Positions 22,113 to 36,241 of a DNA stretch of 64,000 bases are shown here, one piece after another; positions within the stretch are counted from its first letter, which is position 1, and each line of letters opens with the position of its first letter. The stretch is from Rhyacichthys aspro (taxonomy: Eukaryota; Chordata; Actinopteri; Gobiiformes; Rhyacichthyidae): contig CM072165.1 of NCBI GenBank assembly GCA_036850595.1, positions 15,738,630 through 15,802,629 of the forward strand. Reading direction: 5' to 3'. Under the pieces are notes generated by a model. It was not told where the DNA came from. It did no database searches and saw nothing but the letters and a program-made list of their open reading frames with translations. A program made the position numbers and the translations under genes.

Positions 22113-23489
22113 GTAAGTTTTACTTATGAATTATGTTAAAATTGCATATCGGAATGTTAAGGGGCCAGTGCAATTTATAATTGTACGTTCCCCCAGACTT
22201 GATTGAAATGACATTTACAACACTCTCCAATTCTAATACAGTGAGGAGAAAGTAGGGAACTCCATATGCGCCTGTACCAGGCCTGACCCCTACAAGCGTC
22301 CTCATTTTGTATTCTCTTCCTATTTGCTTTCTTTTTGCCGGCCTAAATTTTAACTGCTCTGTCTGTAAGACAGAACAAGGATTCAATAGCATATTGCGAG
22401 AATTATAACCCTAAATTTAAGAATAAAGAATGGTCATATAGGGTCCAGATCGATAAATGCAGAGATAGTCTAAGAAGGCTAGAGAAGGATCAGAGAAGGA
22501 TATGAGGGAAGATAACTGTTTGAGACTACTACTGCTCAGCAATCAGGCTGAACATGACAGCTTGTAGACCCAACCAATTATTTACCCCAGCCAAATCAAT
22601 AGAGCTCTCTCTGAAAGATAGCCATCAGCACAAGCACACACTGACTTCACTGTCACTCTCACTCTAAGCACCATTTTCCGCTCTGACACCTGCTTGGAAA
22701 TACAACACATACATGAAATTACTAAGAGGACGTCTAATTAAGTTTAAGTACCTAAGAATACATGCTAAAGTCGATATGTGTAGCCACAGAGGTGCTAACC
22801 CACCAAAGAAGTCAAGAACCCTACAGTAACTATCATCAGTAAGGAGCAGGTGACCCAGAAAAACTAGAGCTTGCAAGGCAGTTAAAACATGTCTGTGGGG
22901 ACGTTGGCGGGGACATAAAAACTCAGCTCAATGGATAGTGGATGGAGATTTCAAAATACACGTATGTTTGCACCCTACCACTGCATGAACTCAACCAAAC
23001 CATGTTTTGTCTGGAATTGTTATGTTATATGATTATCAGCCATTGTTCTTGGCCGCTGTTGAGGTTAAATGCTCGTGCCTCAAGGGCTTGGCAACACAAT
23101 CAACACCTCACAATGAAACACGTTCTGCTTAGTGCCAAACTGGCCTGGAGCAATCCCCTCACCCCATGCCCTGGTGGTGCTATCATTTTGCCTCATTCCT
23201 CTTAGAGTTTATGTTTTTTAACCTTCCTTTTTGCCTTCTCTTTCCAAAATATGATATTTCACTTCAGAATGCATTACCTCAGCTTCCATCAGCCATTTGA
23301 ATAACCGTCTACCCATGGGCACGAAGCAGCAGAAAGCACAACAAACTACACTCTGGATGTTCAAATAATAAATAGTATGTTAAGGAGATAAGACTTGTTC
23401 GGTTTAAAACGTGAAGAATTTCCAAACAAAATGGACACCTTCCTGTTGGAGCTAGTGCTTGTGAGGTAACAGGAGTTTAAAGCTCCTAC
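22113..23489. other. Unassigned stretch
   Basis: Near 22140 a short translation (KIAYRNVKGP) faintly recalls the start of LINE ORF2 endonucleases, but nothing follows it. No other signal. Confidence 0.35.
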
Positions 23490-23745
23490 TCCTACTCCTC
23501 CGCCCATTGGCCCGAGATGCTAGCTCCTCTGGCACCCACACTTAGACCCCTGGCCTTTCAGTTCCAGCTCCAGCACTGAGACCCCACGCCTTTTGGCTCC
23601 CACACTGAGACGCACAAACTTTTGGCTCCTGCACTGAGATGCTCAGCTTTTCAACTCCCAAACTGAGACGCTAGCTGCTCCTCCATCCAATAGCACCGAG
23701 ATGCTTGTTTCTTCTCCACTCATTAACACTGAGTTGCTAGCTCCT
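23490..23745 (+). repeat. Degenerate minisatellite, about 30-34 bp unit
   Basis: About eight imperfect units carry 'cactgagacgc' followed by 'ttttggctcc' or similar, for example at 23574, 23603, 23632 and 23661. Unit length drifts between about 29 and 34 bp. Confidence 0.7.
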
Positions 23746-24131
23746 CCCCCAGCTACCACCATCAAGACTTCAGCTCCCCTGACCAGCTCTAACAGCTCCC
23801 TCAAACAGTGCTCCCTCAGCAAATTTTGGAGGTTACCAGTCCCATCATCTGCTGCCTCTGTTCATATATTACTACACCAGCAAGTTCCCAGGCTCAAGAC
23901 CTCATTGCTTTGCTGCCTTCCACACTCTCATCAAGGTCTCCATCTTCACTAGTTATCATTGGTCTAGGATTCTCAGGAGGCCACAAGGATGCAACAGTAA
24001 ACTCTTCCAACCACTTACCACTTTCATTGAGTTGCCGTTAAGACAACCATTCCTCATCTTCTCCTCGACCCCACCTCAGAGATTGATGAATACTCCGTTA
24101 TTGCTCCAAGATTCAATGGGCTCTTTTAAGA

Positions 24132-24465
24132 GGTGAATAATCTCGAAGACCCGACAGCTCGTCACCCTAAAGAAAGCCCCACACCGCCTCACACGCATGT
24201 CTTAATTTTCCCCTGGAATCGGCCAGTACGCTGGGGTTGCGGTCCGATACTCAATAAATGGAGATAAGGCCTATAAATGGCATCCGGTTACATCCTTTCA
24301 TTATTTTAGTTCCCCCACCTCATTTATTTCTCCCTGTTTGTTACAGGCACAGGGGGTGAATAAGCTCGATGCCTGACAACTTGTTGCCCTCAAGAAATGT
24401 CCACACCGCCTCACACTCTTGTCTTTAATTCCTAATCGCTGTTAAGGTTGTGGTCCGATAATCCA
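24132..24465 (+). repeat. Direct repeat pair of about 110 bp
   Basis: A block starting 'ggtgaataa' with 'ccacaccgcctcacac' and ending 'tgtggtccgata' or similar occurs at 24132-24252 and again at 24354-24462, separated by about 100 bp. The separation and size could suit tandem units or very short LTR-like ends. No coding sequence lies between them. Confidence 0.6.
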
Positions 24466-25249
24466 TACTTAAATTTCAAAGACCCATTCAAAATTTTTAG
24501 AGCGTGCTGGAGAGCAATTTTAAATAATGGCCATTATATTTGCATATCAGTGTATTCAGGGAATCATTGTACAAGCACAATCGCCTCATTGGGTCTAAGT
24601 AAATTTGATGATGTTTAAAAGTGATACAAAATGTTACAAAATTTGCGGTGGCTACGGGAAAAGATTAGACAAAAAATGAATAACTTTGACCTAGGTTGCT
24701 TAGTTTGTAGTATGAGTGCAAAATCTGGCAGTGCAAATTCAGTGAAAGATGGCAACTTCCTGTTTTTCATGGCGCAAAGACATAATAATATTTTTTGTTT
24801 GCCTCGATGTGAGGAATGTGTGTACCAAATTTCATGACTCTAAGCCCAAAAAAATCTCTGTCTAGGTCCCATATGCATAATGTATTTTTATATTTCTTGG
24901 GTGTGCTGAAGAGTCCTATTTTTATGGGTGTGTATGGGTAAAACATAAAAATAAATAATTTTCAGTGGTCCTGAATTTTGAGTATGAATTGGTGAGTTTT
25001 CATGCACGTTCAGGGGGTCAGATTAACACTCAAAATACAGACAAAAAAATAATAATAGTATGAAGAATCTGAGCAATTACAAAAGAGCCCTCTGCACCGG
25101 CTATGGCCTACTAAATTCATGTGCAGTCCCAGTGAACCTCAAAGAGGAATCACTTTCCTAAACTGTGAACATATTCTATATTAAAGCCTACAATGGGGTA
25201 GTAAAGCTGCAGCCTGATGAGGGGGGTTGTCACTCAGATACAGATGTAG
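24466..25249. other. Unassigned stretch
   Basis: AT-rich; no supported feature. Confidence 0.4.
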
Positions 25250-26240
25250 ATCAATGTGGAGGAGTTTCGGGGCCTATTCAAATTTGTGTACTTAAAGTCT
25301 CAACATCTCTCCAGTTTACACAAAACTAACTCAAGTGCCTCTTTGTTAAATCATGAATTAACTGAGGTTAAGCTGAGTTTAATTTTACTAGCCACACACC
25401 TGATTACCACCAGCGAACCACGGTGAGAGCCATTATCCATAAACAGAGAAAAATAAAATATGTAACGAGACAAGATTACCCCAAGAGCGCAGCAACAACT
25501 CATCCAAAAGGTCAGAAAAGAACTTACAACAACATCTAAAGAACTGCAGACCTCACTTGCTTAGTTAAGGTCAGTGTTCATGACTCAACCATAACAAAGA
25601 GACTGGGCAAAAATGGCATCCATGACATATTTCCAAAGCAAAAACCACTACTGACCAAAAAGACTATTAAGGCTCATCTCATCTTGATGATCCAGAGACT
25701 TTTGTGCAACTATTCTATAGTCTGAGAAAACAAAAGTTTCTCTTTGTAAGGTGTGTGTCCTGTTACATCTAGTCTAAAAGTAACACAGCATTTCAGAAAA
25801 TGACAAAAGACAGATATGGTGGTTGTAGTGTGATGGTCTGGGGGTGCTTTGCTGCTACAGAACCTGGACAACTTGCTGTGATTGATGCAACCATATATTC
25901 TGCTGTCTACCAAAAAATCCTAAAGGAAGATGCCCGGCCATCAGTTTGTGACCTCAAGCTGAATGCTCAAAAACCTTCCAGTGTGGCTGCAAAGAATTGG
26001 CCAAAATTCCTCCACAGTGATGTGAAAGACTCATTGGCAGTTATTGCAAACGCTTGATCGCAGATGTTGCTGCTGATCTTAATAAATACAATCATCACTT
26101 AAAAACTGTGTTTTGTGTTTACTTGAGTTATCTTTGTCTAATATTTGTATTTGTTTGATGATCTGAAACATTTGACATGACAAATATGTCAAAAAGAAAG
26201 AAAGAAAGAAAGAAACAAGCAAGGGGTAAATACTTTTTTA
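25250..26240 (+). mobile_element. Tc1-like transposon, decayed copy
   Basis: The plus-strand frame at 25800-26055 reads 'GGCSVMVWGCFAATEPGQL', the conserved Tc1 block MVWGCF (central catalytic region). It then reads 'AKNWPKFLHSDVKDSLAVI' near the C-terminus. Upstream, 25430-25700 resembles the DNA-binding half with many frame breaks. Between the two conserved blocks much of the catalytic domain is missing, so this is an internal-deletion copy. The right edge 'aggggtaaatactttt' (26222) resembles the terminus of a common fish Tc1-type element. The left terminus could not be fixed. A GAAA microsatellite at 26194 lies just inside the right edge. Confidence 0.6.
26194..26216. repeat. (GAAA)n microsatellite
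   Basis: About five GAAA units in a row. Confidence 0.85.
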
Positions 26241-29200
26241 TTGTAGGTACATTGGGATTTCAAACTGAAACTAACAAGGAAGAGATAGTTGTATGCTGTT
26301 ATACATGCTTTACCTATTTTAAATATATATCTAAAAACTTTATATTTTGGATAGTTTTTAAAGAAAAAAAAACAATATTTTAGCTTTTATTTTTTTCCTA
26401 TTTATTTTAGGCTAATACATATTTTGTGTTTTGTTAACTTTTGTGTGTGTGTATAAAACCAAAGCCTGTGATGTCCCCATCAATGTAGACATCAAAATTA
26501 CGCCCTTGCCTACATGCAGATGCCTTCTTTATTGCAGTTGTTCCCAAACTTTTTTTTCAGTGAGCCTCCCTTTTGTGCCTCTATAATTGGTATAGTTACC
26601 GTTGTTTTAAGACACTTTGATAATCACGTCATTATTGTAACATGAGCTGATGAGACAAGATCAGAAAGAGCCATAAAGGCACGTTTACAAAACAGCTTCT
26701 TTAACAAAACTTTTCAGTTATTAATGCTGTCAAAATGTTTTATTAACTCCCTTCAAAACTGTCCTTTCTAACATCATCCATTGCCTGATGTGATACCAGA
26801 GGAATGAGAGGACAAGTGAGTTAAAAACCCTGTTTTAAGGAAATGCATTTCCTGCTATACAAAATATAGATATTTATTTTGTAGAATTCATACACCAAAA
26901 GACAAAAGCAAGATCTTTCTGTTTATCTGTTTATCTCTGTTTATTTCAATCCAGTCATGTCTGGGTCTGGGGGTATAGACACTTGAGCACTTGGCATTAA
27001 TATTGTGTTCAACCAAAAACATTTTTAATCAAATTGAAATCAATCAGAAGAAAAAGAAATCACTTGCAAACCTCTGCAAACAAGCAGGCGCTTCATTAAA
27101 TATACATGGACCTAATTTGCATAAATAATTGGTTGTAATTAGACTTAACCAAATGGCACTTACACAGTCCGTCTGAGACCCACTGACTTGAATAAACAGT
27201 TTGCTATGTGCTGTTAACTTTTCTTAAGCTTGTGGGTCCTTGAAAACACTCTTAAGAACTATGAGTAAAATCGAGACGCAAGGGACGTGTTTTATACCTG
27301 CATTTCACCTGTGCCCTCCTCTGCTCTGATCTTGCATGGCTCCTTCCCTGCTCTCAGTGCTTTTCGCAAGCTCTGTCCCACACAAACACAGTGCTGTGAG
27401 GAGGAGAGAGGGGAAGGAGAGGAACAAGTCATGGAATGAAGTTCAAATAAATTTAATTTACAACAAAAAACATGGGGAAAAAAAAAACTGGTCTAAGACG
27501 AGAGTATATGGTTAAACCATTGTATGTGTGCTTCTTATGGTCCATGGTCTCCCCTGAGAATTCTCTTGCTCCTCTTGGAGGTGCACCTTCCAGTTTGGTG
27601 GATCAATTTGCCCACATCATTTTAAAAGCAGCTCATGAACTGAAAAATTGTTGGCCTAGATGATAGAGAATCTCTACAGACACTTTGTGAAGGATTAGAA
27701 AGTGCAGAGAGATAGCAAAACCACACAGCTTCAGTAACCACAGTTGACGCTGTTCAAAGAAAAATAAGTGTTACTTACTGTGGCTTTCAGCTTTTGTAGT
27801 GATGTTCATTGTACTGGAGAGTAGTAGCTCATTCATTCAGATGAAATGTTACTGACTCAGTACTTGGTGGTGGATATTTAAAAAGTGGAGCTATTTAACT
27901 TTTATTTTGGTAGAAATACTTTTATAGGAATAAATAGCAACAAGGTTTTGGTTAGGTATGTTTGCCATATCACTAGTTCAAATGTCTTCCTGCCTCAATA
28001 CTCGATTTTTTACATTTCCACACCTTATTCATTTTTAAATCTCTTTTCATTCCTTCATGTCCAATAGATTTTGGAGCTGGTTCAGCACAGTGAGGAACAT
28101 GTGAGCCCCTGTTTCTGGTCACCTCTGTTCAGATGTCTGTCATCATCTGTGCTCCATTTAAATCAGTGAAGAGTTGGTTTAGACCGTGTCTGGACAGCCT
28201 CTTTGTTTTCATCAAGCTTCATTGTGGTCCTGTAAAATTAGGGGTCTCTTTCTTAATGTCTTGCCAAACTGCTGAGCTGCAACTTTATAACTTTAACTGA
28301 AGTAACGTGAACCAGATGTTTTGTGCTAGAGCATTAGCATAAACACAAGAAAGCACAAGAGGACAATGGCAAGGTTACTGCAAATTTGAAGTTTGAACAG
28401 TTTTGAAAACTTTAAAGTTAAGATATTGAGAAGTCTGACTCAAATGGAAAATAGTTTATCTAAAAATACGCCTTTAGCATCTGTACCAGGGAAGTGGGGC
28501 ATGAGTATTTCCCCTGGCTCAAGCATTGTTTTCCCTCTTTAATATCTATGGCAAAAATGTTAAGAGGCAACCGAAGATCTGCATAGACAGACTGGAAGGA
28601 AGGGGATATGTAATCAAAGGAGGGTCAGGGGGAAGATTGGGAGGGGCGAGCATGTCTGACAGCGCCCCAAACATAGCCACATCTGCTCTTCAGTGCCAGT
28701 GTTTCCAAAAAGCTTTAACTGTTTCCTGTGAAGTGGTAGAGAGCTGCCAGGACTGAAGGGGGGTGTGCTGAAGGAGTAGGTGGTCCTTTCTGAACTGAAC
28801 AAATGTTAGTCAAGTCAACAGAGCCTTTAAATAGATCATATGGGTTTATGCATTTATCAACAACAGATGGCGCTGCTGTGTGGCAATGTAAAGTTTGCTG
28901 AACAAATGTCCCTAAAAGCACCAACCCACACTGGTAAAAAAAATCCAAATAGAACTGACTGTCATACATGCGATAAGATGTTGTCATAGGTCAAGTGAAG
29001 TGTGAAGTGTCTGTATGAAACTAAATTGGTAATTATACTCTAATTTGTAATGTAAAGCCCTGTGTTTGACCCACTGCCCTCTTCAAAGTGAATAAAACCT
29101 CACTGGCTCCACGTCACAAAAGTGTTAAAGCTGCCAGTTTGGCTAATATTTCTATACAATATGAAACAAATCTTTTAAGCTTATTTTTAAGTTTTGCAAA

Positions 29201-31000
29201 TATTTAAATCCACATGATGTGATTAAACTACTAAGACATGAATAATTTACTTATTCTCAAACACAATGGCCTGATAAACAACCGGACATCCAAATCCATG
29301 AATCCATAAATCCATGCAATGTTTAATATTAAGGTGTAATGCTTTAAATGTGGTTTGGTGGTAATCGCCATAGTGGTAAAGAGTGAGCACTAAACAGAGT
29401 TGTAACAATGTACTCAGTATACTTGAGTATATTGTTTTATTGTTTTGTTTTGTTTTTTTACACAGTCTGCTGAGGCCTATATTGTGATTTCTCAATAATA
29501 ATCACCAGTAAAAAGTATAGGAAAGGCAAATAAGTGGCTTATAATGTAGGCTATGAGTCAGACATAAAAGCAAATGCCAAGTGCCTCCAGGAACACACCG
29601 TAACTCAACAACTATCTTTACAAGAATTATAGATTGCTCTCAGTGCAATCTTTTGAAACAGTCACACACCTATGACTCACATCTTTCAGACTTGATGACA
29701 TAAATCAACAATTACTGACACACACCTTGACCAAAAAAAAAAAAAAAGGCTCCACATACAAAGCCACTGCTTATATGCTCTGGTGTGTTTGCCAACAGAC
29801 AGCTGGAACTGTCATGTCTGACAGTCTGGAACACAGACAGGCCATGAGGGGAAATAAAATGGAGGGATCCGAGCGGGAAAAACGTCCACAGCACAAGGCC
29901 TCACTGAGTTCTCTGTTTGTCGGCAGGATTGGGAAAACTCTATCAGATCCTGGCCAGTCATCACTCTTTCTCTTTTGGTTCTCTATGGAGTTTTCGGCCA
30001 GTCCCATTCCTCCAAAACTTTTGTCTGACACTGACCACAATTATGTTTTTACATGTAAATGTGATCAAGACAGCAATGAATTCTCTGTTGGCACTTGGCA
30101 TATATTTGTCATCTGCGTGTACATTTTCAGAAGTTTTGCTGCCCTGCAAGACAAAGCAAGCGTAATTAAAATTTTGCTGATGGAGACAAATCACTCAGCA
30201 ATTATACCAGAAAAATAAGCTCACACTTTAAATTAGTGAGTGTACAAGTGCATTACAATGTGGGGCTATTATTCCACTCTTTTGCAAGATTTGATGTCTA
30301 CCCAATGATCAAACTACTCAAACTGGTGAATGTAACACAGACATGTTGTTTACAAGAAATAACTGTCACAAAGTATAGAATAGACCCTTGAAAAAAAGCA
30401 TATAGCATCATTCTGTTTGGATGTTATAACATTTTTTAAAAAGACCTTGGATAGTCTTGTGTTTTTTTGATTGTAAATTCAAAGGAGGCACTATTTTAGT
30501 TAGCTTCAGCATAGATATGCAAAAAGGCATATTGGACTTTGCATGGTTTCCTTCCCTCCATCAAGCTCTATGTGTTTATGAGTTAGCATCACCCACTGGC
30601 ATCAGCTGCAGTTTGGCAGTTACTTGAATAGTGATTATAATGTATTTTTTGTTTATATTTGTTTCTAATCAAACATCTTTTAATAGTGTATGAATTGCAT
30701 TTCAAGGCATTTGCCTTCGCTTTTGATTTTTTTTTTTTTATTAAAAAAGACCTCTCTACATCGCTCTTGTGTCTCAATGTAATTAATCTTTCTTTGTCTA
30801 CAGTCTGAGACTACACTCACAAGTTTGACAGGTCTGCTCCAGATGATAATGCTAGACGTTCAGCCTGACGTGACGAACAGCATTGCTCTGGTTTTGTCAA
30901 GTCCCTGCAGCAGGGACTATACATTTACACATTTTGTCTGTGACTCTCGAGGTGTTAACTCTGTGATTAACTGGAAAATGTTCACAGTGTACCCACTAGC
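26241..31000. other. Unassigned intergenic stretch
   Basis: No domain or terminal repeat is recognised. A 163-codon plus-strand frame at 29727-30218 begins in a poly-A run and has no recognisable content. Near 26535 'gttcccaaacttttttt' may be a repeat edge. Confidence 0.5.
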
Positions 31001-34000
31001 CAAAGCAGCTGGACAGGCTCCACCCACTCCGCCTGTACTTGTTGAACTGAATGAGTTTCTGCGTTGTGCATCTGCAGGGCTTCAGCAGTACATGGTGCAT
31101 GCTCACTTCTCTTGTTTGTTAAATATAGTAGTTCTTACCAGATCTTCTCTAAAATTACAGTATATTTCTAAATTATAATTAACAGCATATGAATCTGATT
31201 ATATGATATATGATATTTCCAAACGTCAATAAGCCTTTTCATGTCAGAGAGTAATCTGTGTCATTATAAAAGTAGGTTATGATATTTACAAGCTTTCATA
31301 AAGCTGAGTGATAACTCCAGAATGGTAAGCAGTATTGTATGATGCTTGCCATTTTTATGAGAAGGTAAACTTGTGTCTTCCATTTGATCAAAGCATAACT
31401 TTACTGTTGAAATTTTCATGCTCTAACAAATTTCTCTCATAGATATCACTGTTATTGTAATGTAATCCCCCGTATGAAGACCAGTCAGTTCCTGCTTTAT
31501 CTAAGAAAGTGCTGACATTCAAACAGGATATTGTGAGGTTCCCACAATCAGAGCCTTCTAGCTTAACATCCGTAAAGAGTATCGTGGAGTAGTCATCACC
31601 TGTTCACATCCATTATTCACTACATCACCCTGTGCATTATCATACATATTTATAGAAATACCGGAATTTACATGTACATACACCTATGCAGAAGTTCATC
31701 CTGTCCCTATGGGCTGGAGCTGTCATTTCAGCCCTTCACAGGCAGCATCGTACGCTGCGGCCCATTGTGAATGTGTGAGATGACTGATAGAGGATGGCTG
31801 CGGGGTGGGCACTGAGTCATTCTGTGAAGGGTGGTGGTGGGGGGGGGGTAGAGGTAGACTGACGGTCAAACTGCCACTAGGCCTCGTGGGACACCAGCTC
31901 AACCAGAGCTTGAGGGCACAGAGAAAAGGAGCTCAATGTAGGAAAGAGAAGCGTAAGAGGTCAACAGAAAGGCCACCGGAGGGGGCTGGAGGGATGGAAG
32001 CAGAAAGTGTCACTGCCTAATTACCAACTCTTCAAGGGAAACATACAGACAGATATGTATAGCAGGGGAACTCTACAGGTACAGGTACAGTCTTTCCAAC
32101 AAAGCACTTTTTAGGAGCTGTGGATACTTTCAAACCAGTTCCTTGCATTCTGACTGTGCATTGGTATAGGTATTTTCAAATTCATTCCTGTCTCGTAGCT
32201 CTAAGACTTTGCAGAGCAGATCTAACTCTTGGTTTGTGTTGGAGCAAAAGGAAGTAAGGACTGAAATGAACATGTGAGCCCATCTGGCTGGATGGTGTCC
32301 TGCTATGTTTGGGTGGAACAGATTAAAAAGCTGCTTGCTGTATGCTCATTATCCCATTCCTCCGCCTCCTCCTCCTTAGCCCTCTCTATTGGCTCAGTCA
32401 GGGCTTAAGACAGAGGGATTTCTGCCCTGCTATCCCCTCTGTGGCACTTCATTTCCAGTCCATACGTGGTGGCTGCATCTATCAACGTTGAGATATAAGC
32501 CGTGATGAAAGTCAAGGGTCAACTTGTGATATTATTTTGCTGTTAATGGCCCACCATGTTATGGGCCTTTAATACCTCTACAAATTACTGCTCAGGCAGC
32601 TGCTTCAGGGGCATTGAGGCCACCTTGCAAGTTGCAAGTCATGTGACAACACTTTCGTTTGGTTTTCTTGCTCGTCTGGTTTTTATATCTGAATTTTATA
32701 TCTGAATCTGAATTCTTCTGCATACTCAAAACACTTTCCTATTTTGTGACCTTTCCTTTATGGTTCCACTCTGGCCCCTTCGTTTCCTGTACAACTCCAC
32801 AAACAGTAATTTAAAAAATAAATGGCATTTAATGGCATTTAGTCAGAGAGCCAGGGTGCGTGTTGGGGAAAATTAATTCTGCTGGCATTCATCAAAATTA
32901 CATTAGCTTTGGCCTCATTGTGCATGAAGTCCAAAGATGTACACCCAGAGCCTTGTAAATATTACTTTGCTGTAATTCCAAAGTGGCCACAGGTGCAGCC
33001 CTCATGCATTTATTAAAGGCACATTTAAATTTTAAAACCATTGAATCGCATTGTGTGTGTCCAGATCTGCACATTCTGCTCTTGTCTGCAGCCTTCTGCA
33101 GCAATAAAAGACCTCCCACCTGTTCTACTGCACATCGACAATAACCTATCCGTATCTGTAACAGCTCTCCTTATGTCTAATGCTTTTCAGTCATTACATG
33201 GCACAAAAGCAGTGCTGGAATCTCTTCCAGTGATAGGCTTCTAGGGATATCTTAAGTATTTGTTTTGTTTTTAATATTTTAAAATAGTTTTTATTTGTTT
33301 AAATGTAATTTAACAAGATTAAATTATGACAGGTGGAGTTCCAGTTTTGCTGCTAGTCTGAAGAGCAGCATTCACTTTGTGATACACATCTATGGATGCA
33401 TAATACTGTGTGGACCGGCTTGTGCCTCCCAGTCACTTCAGGGTTTTTTGGTAAAACACTGTCATTAATGGCTCATGTTTAGGCACAATTCATTTCACAA
33501 ATGGCATTTGTATTTGTCACCCCTTCTAATTGAGTAGTCAAGAATATCCAGATAGTGGTCTGATGAGTAGCGAACCAAACAATGTCTAGGTCTACACAAT
33601 TAGGATTCAATTAGCTTAGATTCGTAAGGAGACTGGCACTGGAAACTCTGCATAGAGTAAAAGAAACCTACAACCACAAAAAGAGACACACACAAGTATG
33701 TGTGAAAAGGGATGAAATGTATTAAAAATATATATTTTAACAGGTTGTAGCTTTAAAAACAATGTCAAATAACATGACCCTTTAACCTTCCCCCCAAAAA
33801 ACCATGGGCATGAAGAAACAAAAACAATGTTTAAGTTTCAGTACTGTCCCTTAAGTGTCCATAAGTGCATTAGTTTACACTGTCCATTTCAATTAATGTT
33901 CACTGGTTCCTCTGTTAGTATTTAGAACAGTTAGATTATGGTTCAGTTACTCCTTAGTTTGATGCATCAGTTATTATGTGGTAGCAGGCCTGACCTAAAA

Positions 34001-35480
34001 AACAAATTGGAAAAGTAACAAATAAACATCTGAGAAAAACATCTCACAGGAAAAAAATGTGGGTGTGCTAGCTTACATTCACAGGGCTAATACAGGTAAC
34101 AATTCATTAGCAGCTCATAGCATTCACATTTTCCACAAAATAGCAACAGCACTGGTTTTATAATTAACAATGTACTCCCCCCAAAAAATAATATAATATA
34201 ATAATATAATAAATGCTCAATACATATAAATGTAATAACTCATCAGAATATTCTTCATCACATCTCTTGACTTAACATTATCACTTTTGTGCTTACAAAA
34301 CTATTTCAATTCTCAAAACCGTGTTTCTCAGAGCAGGTCTTGACACTTGACTCTGGGAGAATGTGAAGAAAAGTTCTCTCCCTCCATGGATGGAAAATAC
34401 TGCGTGTGCAGCACAGTGGTGCATTCACAGTACATAGGAAAAAACAATACTTGGCAATGTTACATTTAATGGGGGGGGGTTACATATTGTCACTCTTTTA
34501 TTGAATTGAGGCATAAAGACGACGTGACGTGGATGGTGGATTTCTATGTGCACATTACAGCTCTAGTCAAACAGTTTACTGAAAGTGTTGTCAAAGGAAG
34601 GACTACAAAAGAACAAAATACAAAATGATTTAAAAAAAAATAAAAAAAATAAAAAATCATGTTGCAGTTGATAAGGCTTCCCAGACATCAGGCATTATGG
34701 TAACAGACCACTACAATGAATAGAAGTCAATTAAGTAAATGTGTTTTCTGCCACCAAAGTAGGTCTGAACCAGGCTGAAGTCTGATAATCTGCCTGAACT
34801 TTTGAAAGAGTTGGTAGCTTTGTAGCTGCAAACCACTTAAGAGCAGCCATTATCTTGGATTTAAGCCAACAAAAGGCTCAAGAAATACATTTTTATTAAT
34901 GCTTGATGTAGGAGCAGCACTTTTGTCCTGCATGGCACAAAATGTTCCGTCTGTTAGCCGATCCTGAGACCACCTCACTGGGGCACGGCAGGACACTCTC
35001 TTGCAATAAAGCAACCTTTTTAGAAAATGACACCATTATAACCCTCATCCTGTTGCATTACCTGGCTTGATTTTTGGTCGCCTTGGTAACTGCTCCATTA
35101 TGGGCCTAATTGCTGGTGCAGAACAATACATGTCATCATTTTGGAGACATTTCTGTAGCGGCTGGCTCAGAAATCATTGTCATGGTAATTGTGAGTACAT
35201 GCGTGCGCTGCAGCAGGAGTCGACACGGGCACCTGGCAGCTTTTTTTTTAAGTGGCCTTGTTCTGACAGCCACCACAATAAGAAACGTGCTCAGATCTGG
35301 GTCTGGACTCCTACTGCTTTTTAATGTGACATTTTTTCTGGAAACAACAACTGACAGAAGCTGCCGAGCAATGTTCTGCAAAGATAAAAAAGAAACAGCT
35401 GGGAGCATAGTCTGACCTGAAGTGGTGTTACAGACCAGGGTCATACTAGGAAAGGGTGTAATCTTAGTTTTTTTAATTTA
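31001..35480. other. Unassigned intergenic stretch
   Basis: Contains a G-run at about 31839 and an AT-rich 'ataatataat' tract at 34188-34212. A pyrimidine-rich block with 'cctccgcctcctcctcc' lies at 32359. No gene is supported. Confidence 0.5.
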
Positions 35481-35700
35481 AGGGTATATTCACAACTGCC
35501 TTGTTTGTTCGGGCTAAAACGGACCAGAGTTTGTTTCCCACGTTAGTCCGCACCAAGGTGTGAATACACTCGTGCAAACTCAGGTCCGGATTAAACAAGC
35601 GGACATCAGAAGAGGTGGTCTCGGTCTGCTTACAAATGGACTGATATGGACCAGTTGGAGTTCTATTTTTAAGTGTTACTCTACAGAGCTACAGCAAGGG
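35481..35700. other. Possible DNA-transposon end
   Basis: The block 'gttcgggctaaaacggacc' (35508) with 'ccgcaccaaggtgtgaat' (35549) and 'aagaggtggtctcggtctgc' (35610) reads like one end of a fish non-autonomous DNA transposon. I cannot find its inverted partner. Confidence 0.3.
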
Positions 35701-36013
35701 AAACACAGGAAATAGATACAAAATGTCAAAATAAACTTCCGTAACCCTTTCAAAATAAATCTTTCGGTAAAAATTTAGATTACGGCCTGGTGCTTCCTGG
35801 TTACTTACGGTGTAATTACACTGTAAATACTCACAATGCACAGGTAACAAATTGTAATTAAGGGGTACAGAGTCTAATTAGGCAGTATAGTGTGTAATTA
35901 AGGGATATAGAGTGTAATTAAGGGGTACAGTTGTCCCTCACTATAATGCGGTTCACCTTTTGCGGCCTCGCTGTTTCGCAGATTTTTTTTTTTTTTTTAC
36001 AGCATATGAACGC

Positions 36014-36087
36014 GCATTGTGTTCTGCGTCCTGATTGGCTAAGGGAGAACTCGAGCATTGTGTTCTGCGTCCTGATTGGCTAAGGGA
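36014..36087 (+). repeat. 33-bp direct repeat with inverted CCAAT boxes
   Basis: A 33-bp unit (36014-36046) recurs at 36055-36087, offset by 41 bp. Each unit contains CTGATTGGCTAA, an inverted CCAAT box, upstream of the transposase start at 36242. Confidence 0.9.
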
Positions 36088-36241
36088 CTGTAGACCATTG
36101 TCAATCAATCTCCTCCGTGTCGTGTCTCCTGTACAGTACAGAATGCATTCGGCTTGCCAAATTTACATGAATGTTCGATCGCTAGCAGTGTGACTCTGAA
36201 GTGCTGTATGTTTGTAAGTTTTCTCCCCGACAAAACCCACC

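Noticed and set aside
23490..24465. Possible CRISPR-like array
   Set aside because: Units drift in length and sequence with no constant repeat and variable spacer pattern, and the genome is a vertebrate; it is a minisatellite.
26194..26216. GAAA run as a regulatory element
   Set aside because: A simple microsatellite next to a Tc1 remnant; no further support.
29727..30218. 163-codon plus-strand open frame
   Set aside because: It starts in a poly-A run, has no recognisable domain and no splice or promoter context; a chance frame.
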